64,000 nt of DNA from [Pseudopropionibacterium] massiliense (GTDB lineage Bacteria > Actinomycetota > Actinomycetes > Propionibacteriales > Propionibacteriaceae): the NCBI RefSeq assembly GCF_900607225.1, contig NZ_LR027842.1:3405458-3469457 (forward strand). The letters are read 5' to 3'. The translations under genes were made by a program, and so were the position numbers. This document shows, piece by piece, positions 1 to 9,357 of this stretch; the first letter of the stretch is position 1, and each line of letters opens with the position of its first letter. Below the pieces are notes generated by a model that saw nothing but the letters and a program-made list of their open reading frames with translations, was not told the DNA's origin and ran no database searches.

Positions 1-240
1 CGTGAAACCGGTGAGGTGAGCACGCCGACTGACGTTTCTGGGGGCGTGATGCCCCTCCCGGGGCGAGCGAAATCTGATGGTTTCCCGATCTTCAGCGGAG
101 GGGTTTTCGAAACCTCGCGCGCCGGGCCGGAACCAAAGCGGGACAGAGCGAGGTCCATTCGCGGGCGAGGGGGAAGTCAGTTGAGCCGGCCTGCTCTCTC
201 CGCGAGCTGGCCACATCGAACCCCGGTGGTCGTGTTCCAA

Positions 241-390
241 GAGGCTTGTTCACAGGCGGGGCGCCGGCCAGCGCAATCCTCTGGTGGTCGTGTCCTGGAA
301 CTGCGGTGGGCTTGGTGGTTTCGACACGGACTGCTCCTTCGTCGCGGTCCGGCTCAACCGGCTTCCGGGTAGGTCTCATGAACAAGCCTC
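241..390. mobile_element. MITE copy 1 (150 bp, intact ends)
   Basis: The element starts GAGGCTTGTTCA and ends TGAACAAGCCTC, a perfect 12-bp terminal inverted repeat. The flanks read CAA before and CAA after, a 3-bp target duplication. There is no coding capacity. The interior holds the recurrent repeat with TTCGTCGCGGTCCGGCTCAA. The ends match the IS that begins at 63709, so this looks like a non-autonomous derivative of an IS5-type element. Confidence 0.75.
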
Positions 391-393
391 CAA

Positions 394-487
394 GGAATTG
401 CGGTGGGCTCTGCTGTGCGACTGCCGAGTGGTTTCGAGGTGGACCGCTCTCTCGTCGCGGTCCGGCTCAACCAGCTTCGTGAAGGCG
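394..487. repeat. interspersed repeat, internal part only
   Basis: A second, diverged copy of the interior repeat (GTGGTTTCGAGGTGGACCG, then TCGTCGCGGTCCGGCTCAAC) follows copy 1 directly. It lacks recognisable terminal inverted repeats. Confidence 0.6.
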
Positions 488-1057
488 TGAGCAGATCCCA
501 GTGACTTCTGCCACGGATTGATCGATCACTAGTTTTATTGGTTAATCTATTTATCATTTCAATTCCATACCGTTGATTTGCTGGAGAGCTAGCAGTGGTG
601 CCTTTGCGATATGGCTGCGTGCCGATGGTTGGAAATCTTGAAACGCATCGCATCTGGTCGGATGCGACTCGATGCTCGGAGTAGGGCACGCGGAACCAGA
701 GCACAGTAGTTCTTTCGAGGACCGTGTTGCTGTGTTGCATCAGGACACGGGGCGGCTCCCTGCGACGGTGCTTGTTCATGCATGGAGGGAGATCTTGGAT
801 TGTCTGGCCCAGCGCGCTGGCTGCAACCGGACGCGCCTTCGCGCCAGGACGATCAGATCTCTGGCGACCGCTGGGGTAGGGTCAGAACCACCGGGGATGG
901 CGATGTGAGAGTTCGTGATTTTCCAGAGTTCTGCGGGATGAGGAACGTCGTTGAAGAGTTCCGAGTGCACGACCCCGGGTGATGGGGATGCGATGGAAAT
1001 CTGACGAATCTGGTTTCGTCGTGGGTACTGGTGTCGTTTGTTGCACGCGGTTTTCGC

Positions 1058-1071
1058 GTTTCACGTGAAAC
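1058..1071. promoter_or_regulatory. parS: parS site 1
   Basis: Perfect palindrome GTTTCACGTGAAAC, the standard bacterial parS core bound by ParB. Here it loads the ParB encoded at 4364-5281. Confidence 0.93.
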
Positions 1072-1243
1072 GTTTGAATTGCGATCAGAATTTCCTCTGT
1101 GGCAGCGTACCCGTGTCGCGTGTCGTGGGACCTGCTCGACCGGCTTCCGCCCATCACCCGGACCCCTTGCGCCGGGACTGCCCACATGGAACAGGCCTCA
1201 AGGAACGGAGCCCTCATATCGCCGAGGAGAGCGACGTTCGATA

Positions 1244-1442
1244 GAGGTCATGCGCTAATTCATGGCCTCTCCGAAGCTGGTTGGGCCGGACCGCGACGAA
1301 GGAGCAGTCCACCTCGAAACCACCCCGTGGGTGTCTGAGGAATCCGGGGGTCGAGTGTGTTTCTCGGCTGCCGGGTGGTTTCGACACGGCCGTTCGCTGG
1401 CGCTCACGAGCTGGCTCAACCAGCATCCTGTGAATTAGCCTC
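1244..1442. mobile_element. MITE-like copy with inverted internal halves
   Basis: A 199-bp segment runs from GAGGTCATGC to CTGTGAATTAGCCTC. Its interior holds the recurrent repeat twice, first reverse (CCGAAGCTGGTTGGGCC, near 1273) then forward (GGTTTCGACACGGCCG, near 1378). The forward half carries the variant GTTCGCTGGCGCTCAC. The ends are degenerate and no clear target duplication is seen. Confidence 0.5.
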
Positions 1443-1651
1443 TATCTTTCCTGTGAATCTTTTCGAACCGTCACTTCGTGAACGCGTGCGATCCCTATGC
1501 TCTTCCGGGATGTGGAAAGCCTGGGATCGACCAGCGTATTCTGACAGGTACAGGTTGGTTCATGGATTTAGCAGGACGCATTCCCATTCACGAGGGTCTC
1601 CCGGCGGTTGGTTTCCACGCTCGGTTCCTTCCATGTCGTGGTTGCGCAGGC

Positions 1652-1665
1652 GTTTCACGTGAAAC
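1652..1665. promoter_or_regulatory. parS: parS site 2
   Basis: Perfect GTTTCACGTGAAAC palindrome. Flanking bases GC/GC extend the symmetry by two positions on each side. Confidence 0.93.
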
Positions 1666-1977
1666 GCCTGCCTGTGGTGGGGAGGGGTCTTTTGGTTCGC
1701 CCCATTCAGCGGCGCCGCTGATTGATACCGCGTGGCGATCGCGGACGCACTACCCATTGCATCCGGTCGGCATGGTGCTCTATTCCTTGTCCGGCATCAA
1801 TCGTTGTGGCTGACCTGTACCGTGCCATCCAATGATGAAATCGTCGAGACGCTGCCGCAACTTCCAAACCGATTACGATTCGGTCGATCATGACGAAGCC
1901 GGACGATCCTTCGGGTGAGTGCGTTGGGTGAACGGTTGGCAGGGATGAGGTCCGATGAGCAATCCGTGTCTTGCCAT

Positions 1978-2108
1978 GAGGCTCATTCGCAGGTGAGGGG
2001 GTTGTGGTCAGGGTCTCGAGGGGTGGAAGCCGGGTGGTCTCGACACAGACTGCTCCTTCGTCGCGGTCCAGCCCAACCAGCTTCGGGGGAGGCTTGTGAA
2101 TTTGCCTC
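1978..2108. mobile_element. MITE-like copy, degenerate ends
   Basis: A 131-bp segment opens with GAGGCTCATTCGCAGG and closes with GGCTTGTGAATTTGCCTC around the common interior repeat. The flanking triplets (CAT/GAT) match at two of three positions, consistent with an old insertion. Confidence 0.5.
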
Positions 2109-2498
2109 GATATAGTATCTATGTCGATAAATATGGATAGTTCTTTAGGTGTTGAGCGACCAGTCGATGACGCGTGAGGAAGCGTGAAACGCTGCTTTCG
2201 TGGGTCCTGGGCGGTAATGCGTGCAGGGTGATGCGTGCAGTTCGATGTGCATGGCTGGGGCGTGGTTTCCGCCCCGCGGGATCCCGATGACGGGCCGTCG
2301 AGGGGCAAACAGCGGGTGTTCTGCACCTGTCGGGAGAGCCGCGAGGCTGGTGGGTCGTTAATCGGGCACCTCCCCGTGGCTCGGATGGTAGCAATTTACC
2401 AATGTGCAGATGTAACCATATGGCTATATATCTCTCGATGAACAGAATGGGGCGCTGCATCCGTCGATGGCGCAGAGATTCGTCTCGCGGGGTTGTGC

Positions 2499-2512
2499 GT
2501 TTCACGTGAAAC
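2499..2512. promoter_or_regulatory. parS: parS site 3 within a 34-bp palindrome
   Basis: Perfect GTTTCACGTGAAAC core. The symmetry continues outward through GGGGTTGTGC on the left and GCACAACCCC on the right (2489-2522), giving an unusually long perfect inverted repeat. The extension could form a cruciform or help ParB spreading, or it could be a terminator-like hairpin. Confidence 0.93.
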
Positions 2513-2641
2513 GCACAACCCCGCAAGAATGCGAGATCGATATGTCCTGGGATGCTCCGGAATCCTGACGTGACGCGGATGCCGGGGGTGGTCAGCGTCC
2601 GATTCGATCCCTCCTCCGGTAAACCAAGGCCGCGGGACACC

Positions 2642-2790
2642 GAGGCATATTCACAGGCGGGGCGCCGGCCGACGCAATCCTCTGGTGGTCGTGTCCAGGG
2701 AACTGCGGCGGGCTCCGGTGGTTTCGACACGAACTGCTCCTTCGTCGCGGTCCGGCCCAACCAGCTTCGGAGAGGCTGTGAATAGGCCTC
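2642..2790. mobile_element. MITE copy 2 (149 bp)
   Basis: It begins GAGGCATATTCACAGG and ends CTGTGAATAGGCCTC, an imperfect 15-bp inverted repeat. It is flanked by ACC on both sides, a 3-bp target duplication. The left 50 bp (GCGGGGCGCCGGCC, then CAATCCTCTGGTGGTCGTGT) are nearly identical to copy 1. Confidence 0.72.
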
Positions 2791-2924
2791 ACCGTTGACG
2801 TTGCATCGGCGGGGATTCATCACGAAATACAATGGATCTCCGCTGAAAAGGGATACGACAAGAATGGCAGGGAGCATGCGCACGTGGGAGCCGTGTGGCC
2901 AGGACCTCGAGGGATGGAAGTCGG

Positions 2925-3010
2925 TTGAGCCGGCTGGGTGGTTTCGAGGTGGAGTGCTTCTTCGCCACGGTCCGGCCCAACCAGCGTCAGGAAGGTCGTG
3001 AACAAGCCTC
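2925..3010. repeat. interspersed repeat with one MITE end
   Basis: The interior repeat (GGTGGTTTCGAGGTGGAGTG, then CACGGTCCGGCCCAACCAG) is followed by the terminal sequence GTGAACAAGCCTC. A matching left end was not found, so this is a truncated or solo-end copy. Confidence 0.5.
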
Positions 3011-3271
3011 ACGATGTGATCCTGTTCCGGCTGAGTGGTGTAGTGGTGTGGATCACCCGCGTCTGCCCTCGAATGACCTCGTGCTGTGACCGTCGGACAA
3101 CGAGAACCCAGGATTCCAAAGTGCTGTCCCGATGGATCATGCGATGTGGCGGGGCGAGATGAGTCGTCGGCGGGGGCCGGTGGCTGTACTTCGCCATGGA
3201 TCGGCGGCACCACGAGCGTCCGACGATGTGTGGCCGTTGGTATCTGTCATCCGTTCGGATTCGTGCAGTAC

Positions 3272-3285
3272 GTTTCACGTGAAAC
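3272..3285. promoter_or_regulatory. parS: parS site 4
   Basis: Perfect GTTTCACGTGAAAC palindrome 65 bp before the parA start codon. ParB bound here could also repress parAB transcription. Confidence 0.93.
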
Positions 3286-3350
3286 GCCGCGAGGTTTCAG
3301 TTCGCGTCGGCGACTCAGGATAAAGTTGATGACCGTCAAAGGAGGACTCA

Positions 3351-4364
3351 ATGGCCCTGTTCTTTCGCAAGCGCAAGCGTACTCCGAAACACGACGTGGA
3401 CGTCGAGCCTTGGAAGGATCACGAGAGCGTTTCACGTGAAACGGCCATCCAGACCCCCACCGGGCCGCGCCGCGCGTACTTCGATCGTGCCGATGATGAC
3501 TGGGTGGCCGATGACGAGTACGGCACGGAGTATGACGATGAGACCCAGGTGCCGACGCTACCGAGCCCCGAGAACCCTCGCATTTTTGTGGTGGCAAACC
3601 AGAAGGGTGGCGTTGGAAAGACCACCACCACCGTGAATGTCGCCACCGCGCTCGCCTTCGGTGGACTCAACGTGCTCGTGATCGACATCGATCCGCAGGG
3701 CAACGCCTCCACCGCTCTTGGTATAGAGCACGATCCGGGGACGCCGGGAACCTACGAGGTGTTGCTTCGCGGTGAGCGCATTCAGGATCTTGCCAAGCAG
3801 TCGCCCCACACTCCGAACCTGCACGTCCTGCCCGCCACTGTCGACCTCTCGACGGCGGAGCTGGAACTCGTGAACGAGCCGGGTCGTGAATCCAGGATGA
3901 AGAAGGCGCTGGCCGCCTACATCGAGGAGTCCGGAGTCGACTACGTGTTCTTCGACTGCCCCCCTTCCCTCGGGCTGCTCACGCTCAACGCGCTCGTGGC
4001 TTCCAGCGAGATCATGGTGCCGATTCAGTGCGAGTACTACGCGCTTGAGGGGGTCTCCCAGCTGATGCGCACCATCCAGCGGGTCAAGGGAAACCTGAAC
4101 GATCGTTTGCAGCTCACGACGGTGCTGTTGACGATGTTCGACAATCGCACCAATCTCTCCCACGAGGTGGCGGGTGAGGTGCGGGCCCACTTCGGAAAGG
4201 AAACCCTTGACGTGGAGATCCCTCGCTCGGTGCGAATCGCCGAGGCGCCATCCTACGGGCAGAGCGTCCTCACCTATTACCCCAAATCACCCGGTGCGGT
4301 GGCCTACCTCAAGGCCGCCGAGGAGATCGCCCGCGCCGCCACGAACGAGGAAGGAATCGCCTGA
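3351..4364 (+). CDS. parA: ParA chromosome-partitioning ATPase
   Basis: Deviant Walker-type ATPase that, with ParB and parS, segregates the origin region. The 337-residue protein has a charged N-terminal extension of about 75 residues containing VSRET, where a parS site is embedded. It then has the Walker A motif KGGVGKT at 85-91, the DIDPQGN motif near 112-118 and a FFDCPPS Walker B. A strong ribosome binding site (AAAGGAGG) lies at 3338-3345. The stop overlaps the parB start by one base (TGATG), so the two are translationally coupled. Placement next to clustered parS sites supports the chromosomal, not plasmid, partition role. Confidence 0.96.
   Translation: MALFFRKRKRTPKHDVDVEPWKDHESVSRETAIQTPTGPRRAYFDRADDDWVADDEYGTEYDDETQVPTLPSPENPRIFVVANQKGGVGKTTTTVNVATALAFGGLNVLVIDIDPQGNASTALGIEHDPGTPGTYEVLLRGERIQDLAKQSPHTPNLHVLPATVDLSTAELELVNEPGRESRMKKALAAYIEESGVDYVFFDCPPSLGLLTLNALVASSEIMVPIQCEYYALEGVSQLMRTIQRVKGNLNDRLQLTTVLLTMFDNRTNLSHEVAGEVRAHFGKETLDVEIPRSVRIAEAPSYGQSVLTYYPKSPGAVAYLKAAEEIARAATNEEGIA
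3429..3442. promoter_or_regulatory. parS: parS site 5, inside parA
   Basis: Perfect GTTTCACGTGAAAC palindrome inside the parA coding sequence. It is read as VSRET at residues 27-31 of the ParA N-terminal extension. Placement of parS inside parA is seen in actinobacteria. Confidence 0.93.
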
Positions 4365-5281
4365 TGGCCAGGGGAAAGCAACACGTGGGCCTCGGGAAAG
4401 GTCTGGGAGACCTCTTTGCACGGACGGATGAAGAGAACACCCGCGACACCACCGCTCCCTCCGACCGGCTCCGTGACGGCTCCTATTTCGTTGAACTGCC
4501 GCTTGATCAGATCGTCCCCAACCCCCGGCAGCCGCGTCACGTCTTCGACGAGGACGACCTGAACGAACTGGCCGCATCCATCGGTGAGTTCGGTGTGCTG
4601 CAACCCGTCGTTGTACGTGAAGTCGGCCCCAAGAACTTCGAGTTGATCATGGGCGAACGCCGGTTCCGGGCCTCCAAGATTGCTGGCAAGGAAACGATCC
4701 CGGCCATCGTCCGCGGAACTGACGACGACGCTCTCCTCCGCGACGCGCTCTTGGAAAACCTGCACCGTGCCAACCTCAACCCTCTGGAAGAAGCACTCGC
4801 CTACCAACAGCTCCTGGGCGACTTCAACTGCACCAAGGAGGAACTCTCCCAGCGGATTCATCGCAGCCGTCCGCAGATCTCGAACACCCTGCGGCTGTTG
4901 AACCTTCCCTCCACCGTGCAGACGAAGGTGGCGGCCGGGGTTCTTTCCGCGGGCCACGCGCGTGCGCTGCTCGGATTGACAAATCAACGATCACAGGAGC
5001 TGCTGGCAGAACGGATCGTCGCGGAGGGCCTTTCGGTCCGCAGCACCGAGGAGATCATTCGGCTCGGCAACGTCCCCACCGAGGAGGAGCCCACTCCCCG
5101 CGTCCGTAGGCTCCCGTCAGAACGTGAAGCAGCCGTCGCGGCGCTTCTCTCCGATCACTTTGACACCCGGGTGAAGGTCGCCATCGGTAGGAACAAGGGC
5201 AGGATCACCATCGAGTTCGCATCCACCGATGATCTCGACCGGATCATGGCCGTGATCGACGGCCGCACCGTCGAACCCTGA
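4364..5281 (+). CDS. parB: ParB partition protein, CTP-dependent clamp
   Basis: DNA-binding partner of ParA that loads at parS and spreads along flanking DNA. The 305-residue protein shows an N-terminal GLGKGLGDLF segment, the GERRFRA nucleotide-binding motif at 98-104, a central helix-turn-helix region (about 150-215) and a C-terminal dimerisation domain. All are typical of chromosomal ParB/Spo0J. It is translated from an ATG overlapping the parA stop. Its substrate sites are the five parS palindromes at 1058-3442. Confidence 0.96.
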   Translation: MARGKQHVGLGKGLGDLFARTDEENTRDTTAPSDRLRDGSYFVELPLDQIVPNPRQPRHVFDEDDLNELAASIGEFGVLQPVVVREVGPKNFELIMGERRFRASKIAGKETIPAIVRGTDDDALLRDALLENLHRANLNPLEEALAYQQLLGDFNCTKEELSQRIHRSRPQISNTLRLLNLPSTVQTKVAAGVLSAGHARALLGLTNQRSQELLAERIVAEGLSVRSTEEIIRLGNVPTEEEPTPRVRRLPSEREAAVAALLSDHFDTRVKVAIGRNKGRITIEFASTDDLDRIMAVIDGRTVEP

Positions 5282-5843
5282 GAATCCTCTCGCGAGGAGC
5301 CATAGAGTTTGATCGGTAAGTCGATAAAACGGGATACGGTGGTTGGTGCTCTGGCCGTTGACAAGGGATTTTGTCCTGGAAGCGCAATGAGACGTCCCAA
5401 GGGTTGGGATAGCGGTTGACTGAACCGTCGCCCGGGCTGCGAGTGACAGCGAGCGGGAAACCACCTCCCTCTCCCGGGCCGAGGCCGGCGGTCCTCGGAT
5501 GCGACGCGCATTCCTCGGTCTCATGGTTCTGGAAGATGCGGGTGACGCGGTCCAGGGCCCCACAGGGAACCCGCGGTGACGACGGCGTCATCGGATTCCG
5601 CGAGGATTCACTCCTCCGCCATGATCTCGTGGGTCTTGCCTTCTGATCCCGTCCCGGGGATGGCGCCAGCACCTCAGCCCTGCCAGCGACACGGTTCCAT
5701 GCCGGTTCGCCAGTGCGAACAGTGGTGTGCCGGCAGCTGATGTTCCCGACGTCTTCAGTCCGCGGAACGGGAACAGGACCGAGGACTGTTTGGATCGCTC
5801 CAAGCAGTCTTCGAAACCGCCTCACGGTGCGCGACCGCGGGAG
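5282..5843. other. 562-bp gap, no gene seen
   Basis: This lies between convergent parB and the membrane-protein gene. Short open frames here lack ribosome sites and actinobacterial codon bias. No RNA gene, parS site or clear repeat was recognised. Confidence 0.5.
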
Positions 5844-6647
5844 CTACCGCTGATTCTTCACCGCGTCGTAGACGGATCCAATCAGGTCCGCCAAGGTTTC
5901 GTTGTCCTGACCACTGAGTCCCATGACCATGATGACCGTCTTGTCGATGACCCGGGCGCACACCGGTTTCTGCTGGTTCTCGTAGATGCCGCACGAGGCG
6001 TCGTGCACCGATGCGACGTTGGTGATGCCGGACTCGGACAGGTAGGAGTTCAGATCCGGTGCCGGGCGCTGCAACAACAGCGTGAACTTGGAGCTTCCGT
6101 CGGAGTAGTTGGACTGCAGGATTGTTCCCTCGCCATCGGGTGCATCGGACTCCTTCACCCCGTCGTGCGCGAAATCCGCGATCTGGGACGGAAGCTTGAG
6201 AACCCAGGCCGGTGATGCATCCGCGCTGGGCCTTCCGATTCCGCTGAGGCTCATACCCACCCAGATCGCGATCACGAGAAGCACCACCAAGGCGACGACC
6301 CCCATGAGCTTCACGAATCCGGGGATGGGTGGGATGTGGTGCTGCGGTGTCTTGGCGTCGATCTCATCTCTCGGGACGTTGCGCCATTCACCGGGATCCC
6401 TGGCGGGGGTTTCCGCTGAAACCGCCGAACGACGCGCGATCGGTTCCGTGATTCGCCGGAAAACCGTGGTTGTGTCGGGGCTTTCGGGGCTGACCGCGCT
6501 GCGGCGTGGTCCGGTGAACCTGGGAGGAGTCGGGACGCTCTCCGTCGTTCTCCGGGGTGCGGGGAACTCCGGTTCCAGGGGGGAATCGGGACTGCTCGCG
6601 CTACGGCGAGGCATGCCCTCGCCGTAACGCGGGAAACGGCCGGTCAT
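5844..6647 (-). CDS. single-pass membrane protein of unknown function
   Basis: The 267-residue protein has a disordered Arg/Ser/Pro/Thr-rich cytoplasmic part (1-110) with repeated RRSAVS-type segments that look like possible Ser/Thr phosphorylation sites. One transmembrane helix follows at about 111-133, then an extracellular domain of about 130 residues with two cysteines. The chosen ATG overlaps the trxA stop (TGATG), so it is probably co-translated with trxA; reading further upstream only mirrors trxA. Actinobacteria carry many such anchored small domains near trxAB, but I do not recognise this family. The role is unknown. Confidence 0.7.
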   Translation of the reverse strand: MTGRFPRYGEGMPRRSASSPDSPLEPEFPAPRRTTESVPTPPRFTGPRRSAVSPESPDTTTVFRRITEPIARRSAVSAETPARDPGEWRNVPRDEIDAKTPQHHIPPIPGFVKLMGVVALVVLLVIAIWVGMSLSGIGRPSADASPAWVLKLPSQIADFAHDGVKESDAPDGEGTILQSNYSDGSSKFTLLLQRPAPDLNSYLSESGITNVASVHDASCGIYENQQKPVCARVIDKTVIMVMGLSGQDNETLADLIGSVYDAVKNQR

Positions 6648-6967
6648 CAGATGAGCTCGTCGACGGCCTTCTTGAGTGCGTTCTTGGACTTGCCCCCGGA
6701 CAGGCTTTTCTCCACCTGTCCGGATTTGTAGAACTCCAGCGTGGGGATGCTGAGAATCCCCTTCTCGGCCGCGAAGGCCACCTCGGCGTTGATGTCGAGT
6801 TTGACGAACTTCACCCGGCCCTCGTAGTCGCGGGCGAGTTCCTCGATGATGGGTGCCATCTGTTTGCAGGGGCCACACCACGTGGCCCAGTAGTCCACCA
6901 CCACCGGTATCGGCGAACGCAGCACCTCGTCGGCGAAGGTCGCCTCGGTCACATCGACAACGGCCAT
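6647..6967 (-). CDS. trxA: thioredoxin
   Basis: Cytosolic disulfide reductase of 106 residues, the standard single-domain thioredoxin length. The active site WCGPC places the redox cysteines at 31 and 34. The cis-Pro loop sits in the SIPT segment. It lies 34 bp downstream of trxB on the same strand and is its substrate, forming the NADPH-thioredoxin reductase-thioredoxin system. This trx pair near parAB is the usual arrangement close to the origin in actinobacteria. Confidence 0.96.
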   Translation of the reverse strand: MAVVDVTEATFADEVLRSPIPVVVDYWATWCGPCKQMAPIIEELARDYEGRVKFVKLDINAEVAFAAEKGILSIPTLEFYKSGQVEKSLSGGKSKNALKKAVDELI

Positions 6968-7001
6968 GTCACACTCCTTGTTCTTTGTGGCGAGTCTACG
7001 G

Positions 7002-7934
7002 TCACGCCTCGTTCGCGGCCAGCCAGCGTTCGGCGTCGAGGGCGGCCCGGCATCCGGAACCGGCGGCCGTGATGGCCTGGCGGTACGTGTGATCCACCAG
7101 ATCGCCGCAGGCGAACACGCCCGGAAGGTTCGTGGCCTGGGAGTCGGCGAGAACCTTCACGTAGCCCGCCCCGTCGAGTTCCACCTGCCCCTTGACCAGT
7201 GCGCTGCGCGGGTCGTGGCCGATGGCGACGAACACCCCGGAGACCTCCAGGCTGCGGGTTTCCCCCGTCACCGTGTCGCGCAGGGTGACGGACTCCACCC
7301 GCGCATCCCCGTTGATGGATTCCACCACCGAGTTCCACGCGAAGTCCAGTTTCGGGTCCTTCTCGGCGCGGGAGGCCATGGCCTTCGATGCGCGCAGCTC
7401 GTCGCGCCGGTGCACGAGGGTGACGCGGGAACCGAAGCGGGTCAGGAAGGTGGCCTCCTCCACCGCGGAGTCGCCGCCGCCGATCACGGCGATGGGTTTG
7501 TCGCGGAAGAAGGCGCCGTCGCAGGTGGCGCACCAGGAGACACCGCGGCCCGAGAGCCGCTCCTCCCCGTCGACACCCAGTTTGCGGTACTCGGAGCCCA
7601 TGGCCAGGATCACCGCCCTCGCCTCCCAGACCTTGCCCGCGGAGTCGGTGACCTTCTTGACCTCGCCGGTCAGGTCGACGGCCTCGACGTCGTCGGTGAT
7701 CAGCCCTGCCCCGAACCTCTCCGCCTGGGCGCGCATCTGCCCCATCAGGTCGGGACCCATCACGCCGTCGGGGAATCCGGGGAAGTTCTCCACATCGGTG
7801 GTGTTCATCAGCGCGCCGCCGCTGTCGAGGGCGCCCTCGAACACGACGGGGTTCAGCGCTGCGCGGGCCGCGTAGATGGCAGCGGTGTATCCGGCAGGGC
7901 CGGAGCCGATGATGATGAGCTCGTGGATGGTCAT
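7002..7934 (-). CDS. trxB: thioredoxin-disulfide reductase
   Basis: FAD-dependent NADPH:thioredoxin oxidoreductase. The 310 residues show the FAD-binding GSGPAG at 10-15, the redox-active CATC at 135-138, the NADPH-binding [10 protein letters not shown] segment and the C-terminal ACGD FAD motif. Length and order match the low-molecular-weight TrxR family. It is the first gene of the trxB-trxA-membrane-protein operon. The start ATG is followed by the standard beta-strand [10 protein letters not shown]. Confidence 0.96.
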   Translation of the reverse strand: MTIHELIIIGSGPAGYTAAIYAARAALNPVVFEGALDSGGALMNTTDVENFPGFPDGVMGPDLMGQMRAQAERFGAGLITDDVEAVDLTGEVKKVTDSAGKVWEARAVILAMGSEYRKLGVDGEERLSGRGVSWCATCDGAFFRDKPIAVIGGGDSAVEEATFLTRFGSRVTLVHRRDELRASKAMASRAEKDPKLDFAWNSVVESINGDARVESVTLRDTVTGETRSLEVSGVFVAIGHDPRSALVKGQVELDGAGYVKVLADSQATNLPGVFACGDLVDHTYRQAITAAGSGCRAALDAERWLAANEA

Positions 7935-8071
7935 GGTTCCCCTCGGGTCGTCGTGGTGCCGGTCCAGTGTAGATGGGGTTTCAAGATGTGGTCAGTGAAT
8001 CGCGATTACCTCTGGTGCGGTTTCGCGACGAAGATCTAGTATTGGTCGCCAAGGAGTCAGGAAGGAATCGA

Positions 8072-8674
8072 GTGCCGAAGATCGCAGCCCCCACCGTTGC
8101 CCAGCACCGTGCGATGGTTCAGCGCCGGCTGATCGACGCCGCTGAGGAGATCATGCGCTCCGGCGAGCCCGAGAAGCTGACAGCCGGCGCCGTGACCGCA
8201 GCCGCCGGAATTGCCCGCAACAGTATTTATCGCTATGTCGATTCCGTGGATGACCTGCGTGGCCTGGTCCTGGCACGTCACCTGCCGGCCTGGATCGACG
8301 CGGTCGCCGCCGAGCTGGAGGCCGTCGAGGAGCCCGCCGAACGCATCGTCGTGTGGGTCCGCGCGAACCTGCAGCAGGCGGCCCGCACCGGGCACGGCTG
8401 GTTGATGGGGTTGAGCCGTTCCATCACGCCATCGCCGGCCACCGCGAAGGTGATGGACGACTCCCACGCGGTCATGCGCGATTCGATCGCCCAGGCGTGG
8501 GCGGCCCTCGTCCACGACCCGGTGCAGCTGCGGGTGGCGGCCGGGCTGACCCGCGGCCTGCTGGAGGCGGGGTTCCGGCAGCTCGACTCGGGCATGCCCG
8601 TCGACGTGGTGGTCGATCTCGGTGAGAAGGCGGCACGTGGTCTCGTCGCGGGGATCACGGGCGGGGATCTTTGA
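8072..8674 (+). CDS. TetR-family regulator of azlCD
   Basis: A 200-residue TetR-type repressor. The N-terminal helix-turn-helix (about 14-62) ends in the typical GIARNSIYRYVDSVDDL segment, and the rest is an all-helical ligand domain. The GTG at 8072 is preferred over an ATG 99 bp upstream because AGGAAGGAA lies just before it and the earlier codons are not coding-like. The next gene starts with TTG overlapping its stop, so regulator and AzlCD exporter form one operon. The ligand is unknown; a branched-chain amino acid is a reasonable inference. Confidence 0.82.
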   Translation: MPKIAAPTVAQHRAMVQRRLIDAAEEIMRSGEPEKLTAGAVTAAAGIARNSIYRYVDSVDDLRGLVLARHLPAWIDAVAAELEAVEEPAERIVVWVRANLQQAARTGHGWLMGLSRSITPSPATAKVMDDSHAVMRDSIAQAWAALVHDPVQLRVAAGLTRGLLEAGFRQLDSGMPVDVVVDLGEKAARGLVAGITGGDL

Positions 8675-9357
8675 CCGCGGAAACCGCCGCCACGTGGCGG
8701 ATGGCGCTGTCCGTCAGCGTCGCTACGGGGGCCTACGGGGTGTCCTTCGGGGCGTTGGCCGTCGCGGCCGGGCTCGATGTCTGGCAGGCGATGGTGCTGA
8801 GTCTGCTGATGTACACGGGCGGGTCGCAGTTCGCCTTCGTCGGCACGCTGGCGAGTGGTGGGCTGCCCGCCGCCGGGGCGGCCCTGCTCGTCGGGCTGCG
8901 CAACGCCGTCTACGTGATGCAGGTGAACTCGTGGTTCCATCCCCGCGGGGTACGGCGTCTCCTGATGGCGCACGTCACCACCGACGAGTCGACCGCGGTG
9001 GCCGCGGCCCAGTCGGATCGGCGACTGCGGAGGCTGGGGTTCTGGGCCACCGGCATCGGGGTTTTCACGCTGTGGAACGCGATGACCCTGGTCGGGGCGC
9101 TGCTGGGCAACCTACTGGGCGATCCGAAGGTCTGGGGGCTCGACGGCGCCGCCCTGGCCGCCTTCTGCGGGCTGCTGTGGCCCCGCCTGGTGGCGCGCGA
9201 TGCGGTGGCCACCGCGATCGCCGCGGCAGCGGTCACGGTCGCGCTGGTGCCCGTGCTGCCCGCCGGGTTGCCGATCCTGGCGGCCGTCGTGCTCGGCGGT
9301 GGCGCCGCCTGGTTCCAGCGTCGCCGCGCCAACCGTGGGGATGAGGGGGCGCGGTGA
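8671..9357 (+). CDS. azlC: AzlC-family branched-chain amino acid exporter subunit
   Basis: Large subunit of a two-component amino acid exporter (AzlC/AzlD, BrnF/BrnE type). The 228 residues are largely hydrophobic, with the family-typical GVSFGALAVAAG and TGGSQFAFVG motifs near the N-terminus and several transmembrane helices. It starts at a TTG overlapping the stop of the TetR gene (TTGA). Its own stop overlaps the start of azlD. Substrate (Leu/Ile/Val or Met) is inferred from the family only. Confidence 0.88.
   Translation: MTAETAATWRMALSVSVATGAYGVSFGALAVAAGLDVWQAMVLSLLMYTGGSQFAFVGTLASGGLPAAGAALLVGLRNAVYVMQVNSWFHPRGVRRLLMAHVTTDESTAVAAAQSDRRLRRLGFWATGIGVFTLWNAMTLVGALLGNLLGDPKVWGLDGAALAAFCGLLWPRLVARDAVATAIAAAAVTVALVPVLPAGLPILAAVVLGGGAAWFQRRRANRGDEGAR

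Larger units (their letters stand above)
1..3350. other. gene-free parS/repeat region upstream of parAB
   Basis: No open frame in this 3.35 kb has credible codon use, a ribosome binding site or a recognisable protein. The stretch carries four perfect 14-bp parS palindromes (a fifth lies inside parA) and at least six copies of an interspersed repeat, several with MITE-like ends. It also has A+T-rich patches near 520-580, 2105-2150 and 2390-2440. No DnaA-box cluster was seen, so the origin itself is probably outside the window. The region most likely acts as the centromere, that is, the ParB loading zone. Confidence 0.7.

Noticed and set aside
2489..2522. Rho-independent terminator at parS site 3
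   Set aside because: No gene ends upstream, and the parS core sits exactly at the centre, so a ParB-related palindrome is the better reading.
1706..3213. Long minus-strand open frames (206 and 364 codons) across the parS region
   Set aside because: They run through parS palindromes and MITE copies, have no ribosome site, and show poor codon bias; they are chance frames in GC-rich DNA.
1..3350. Chromosomal replication origin (oriC)
   Set aside because: No DnaA-box cluster or dnaA/dnaN genes; parS clustering alone does not define the origin.
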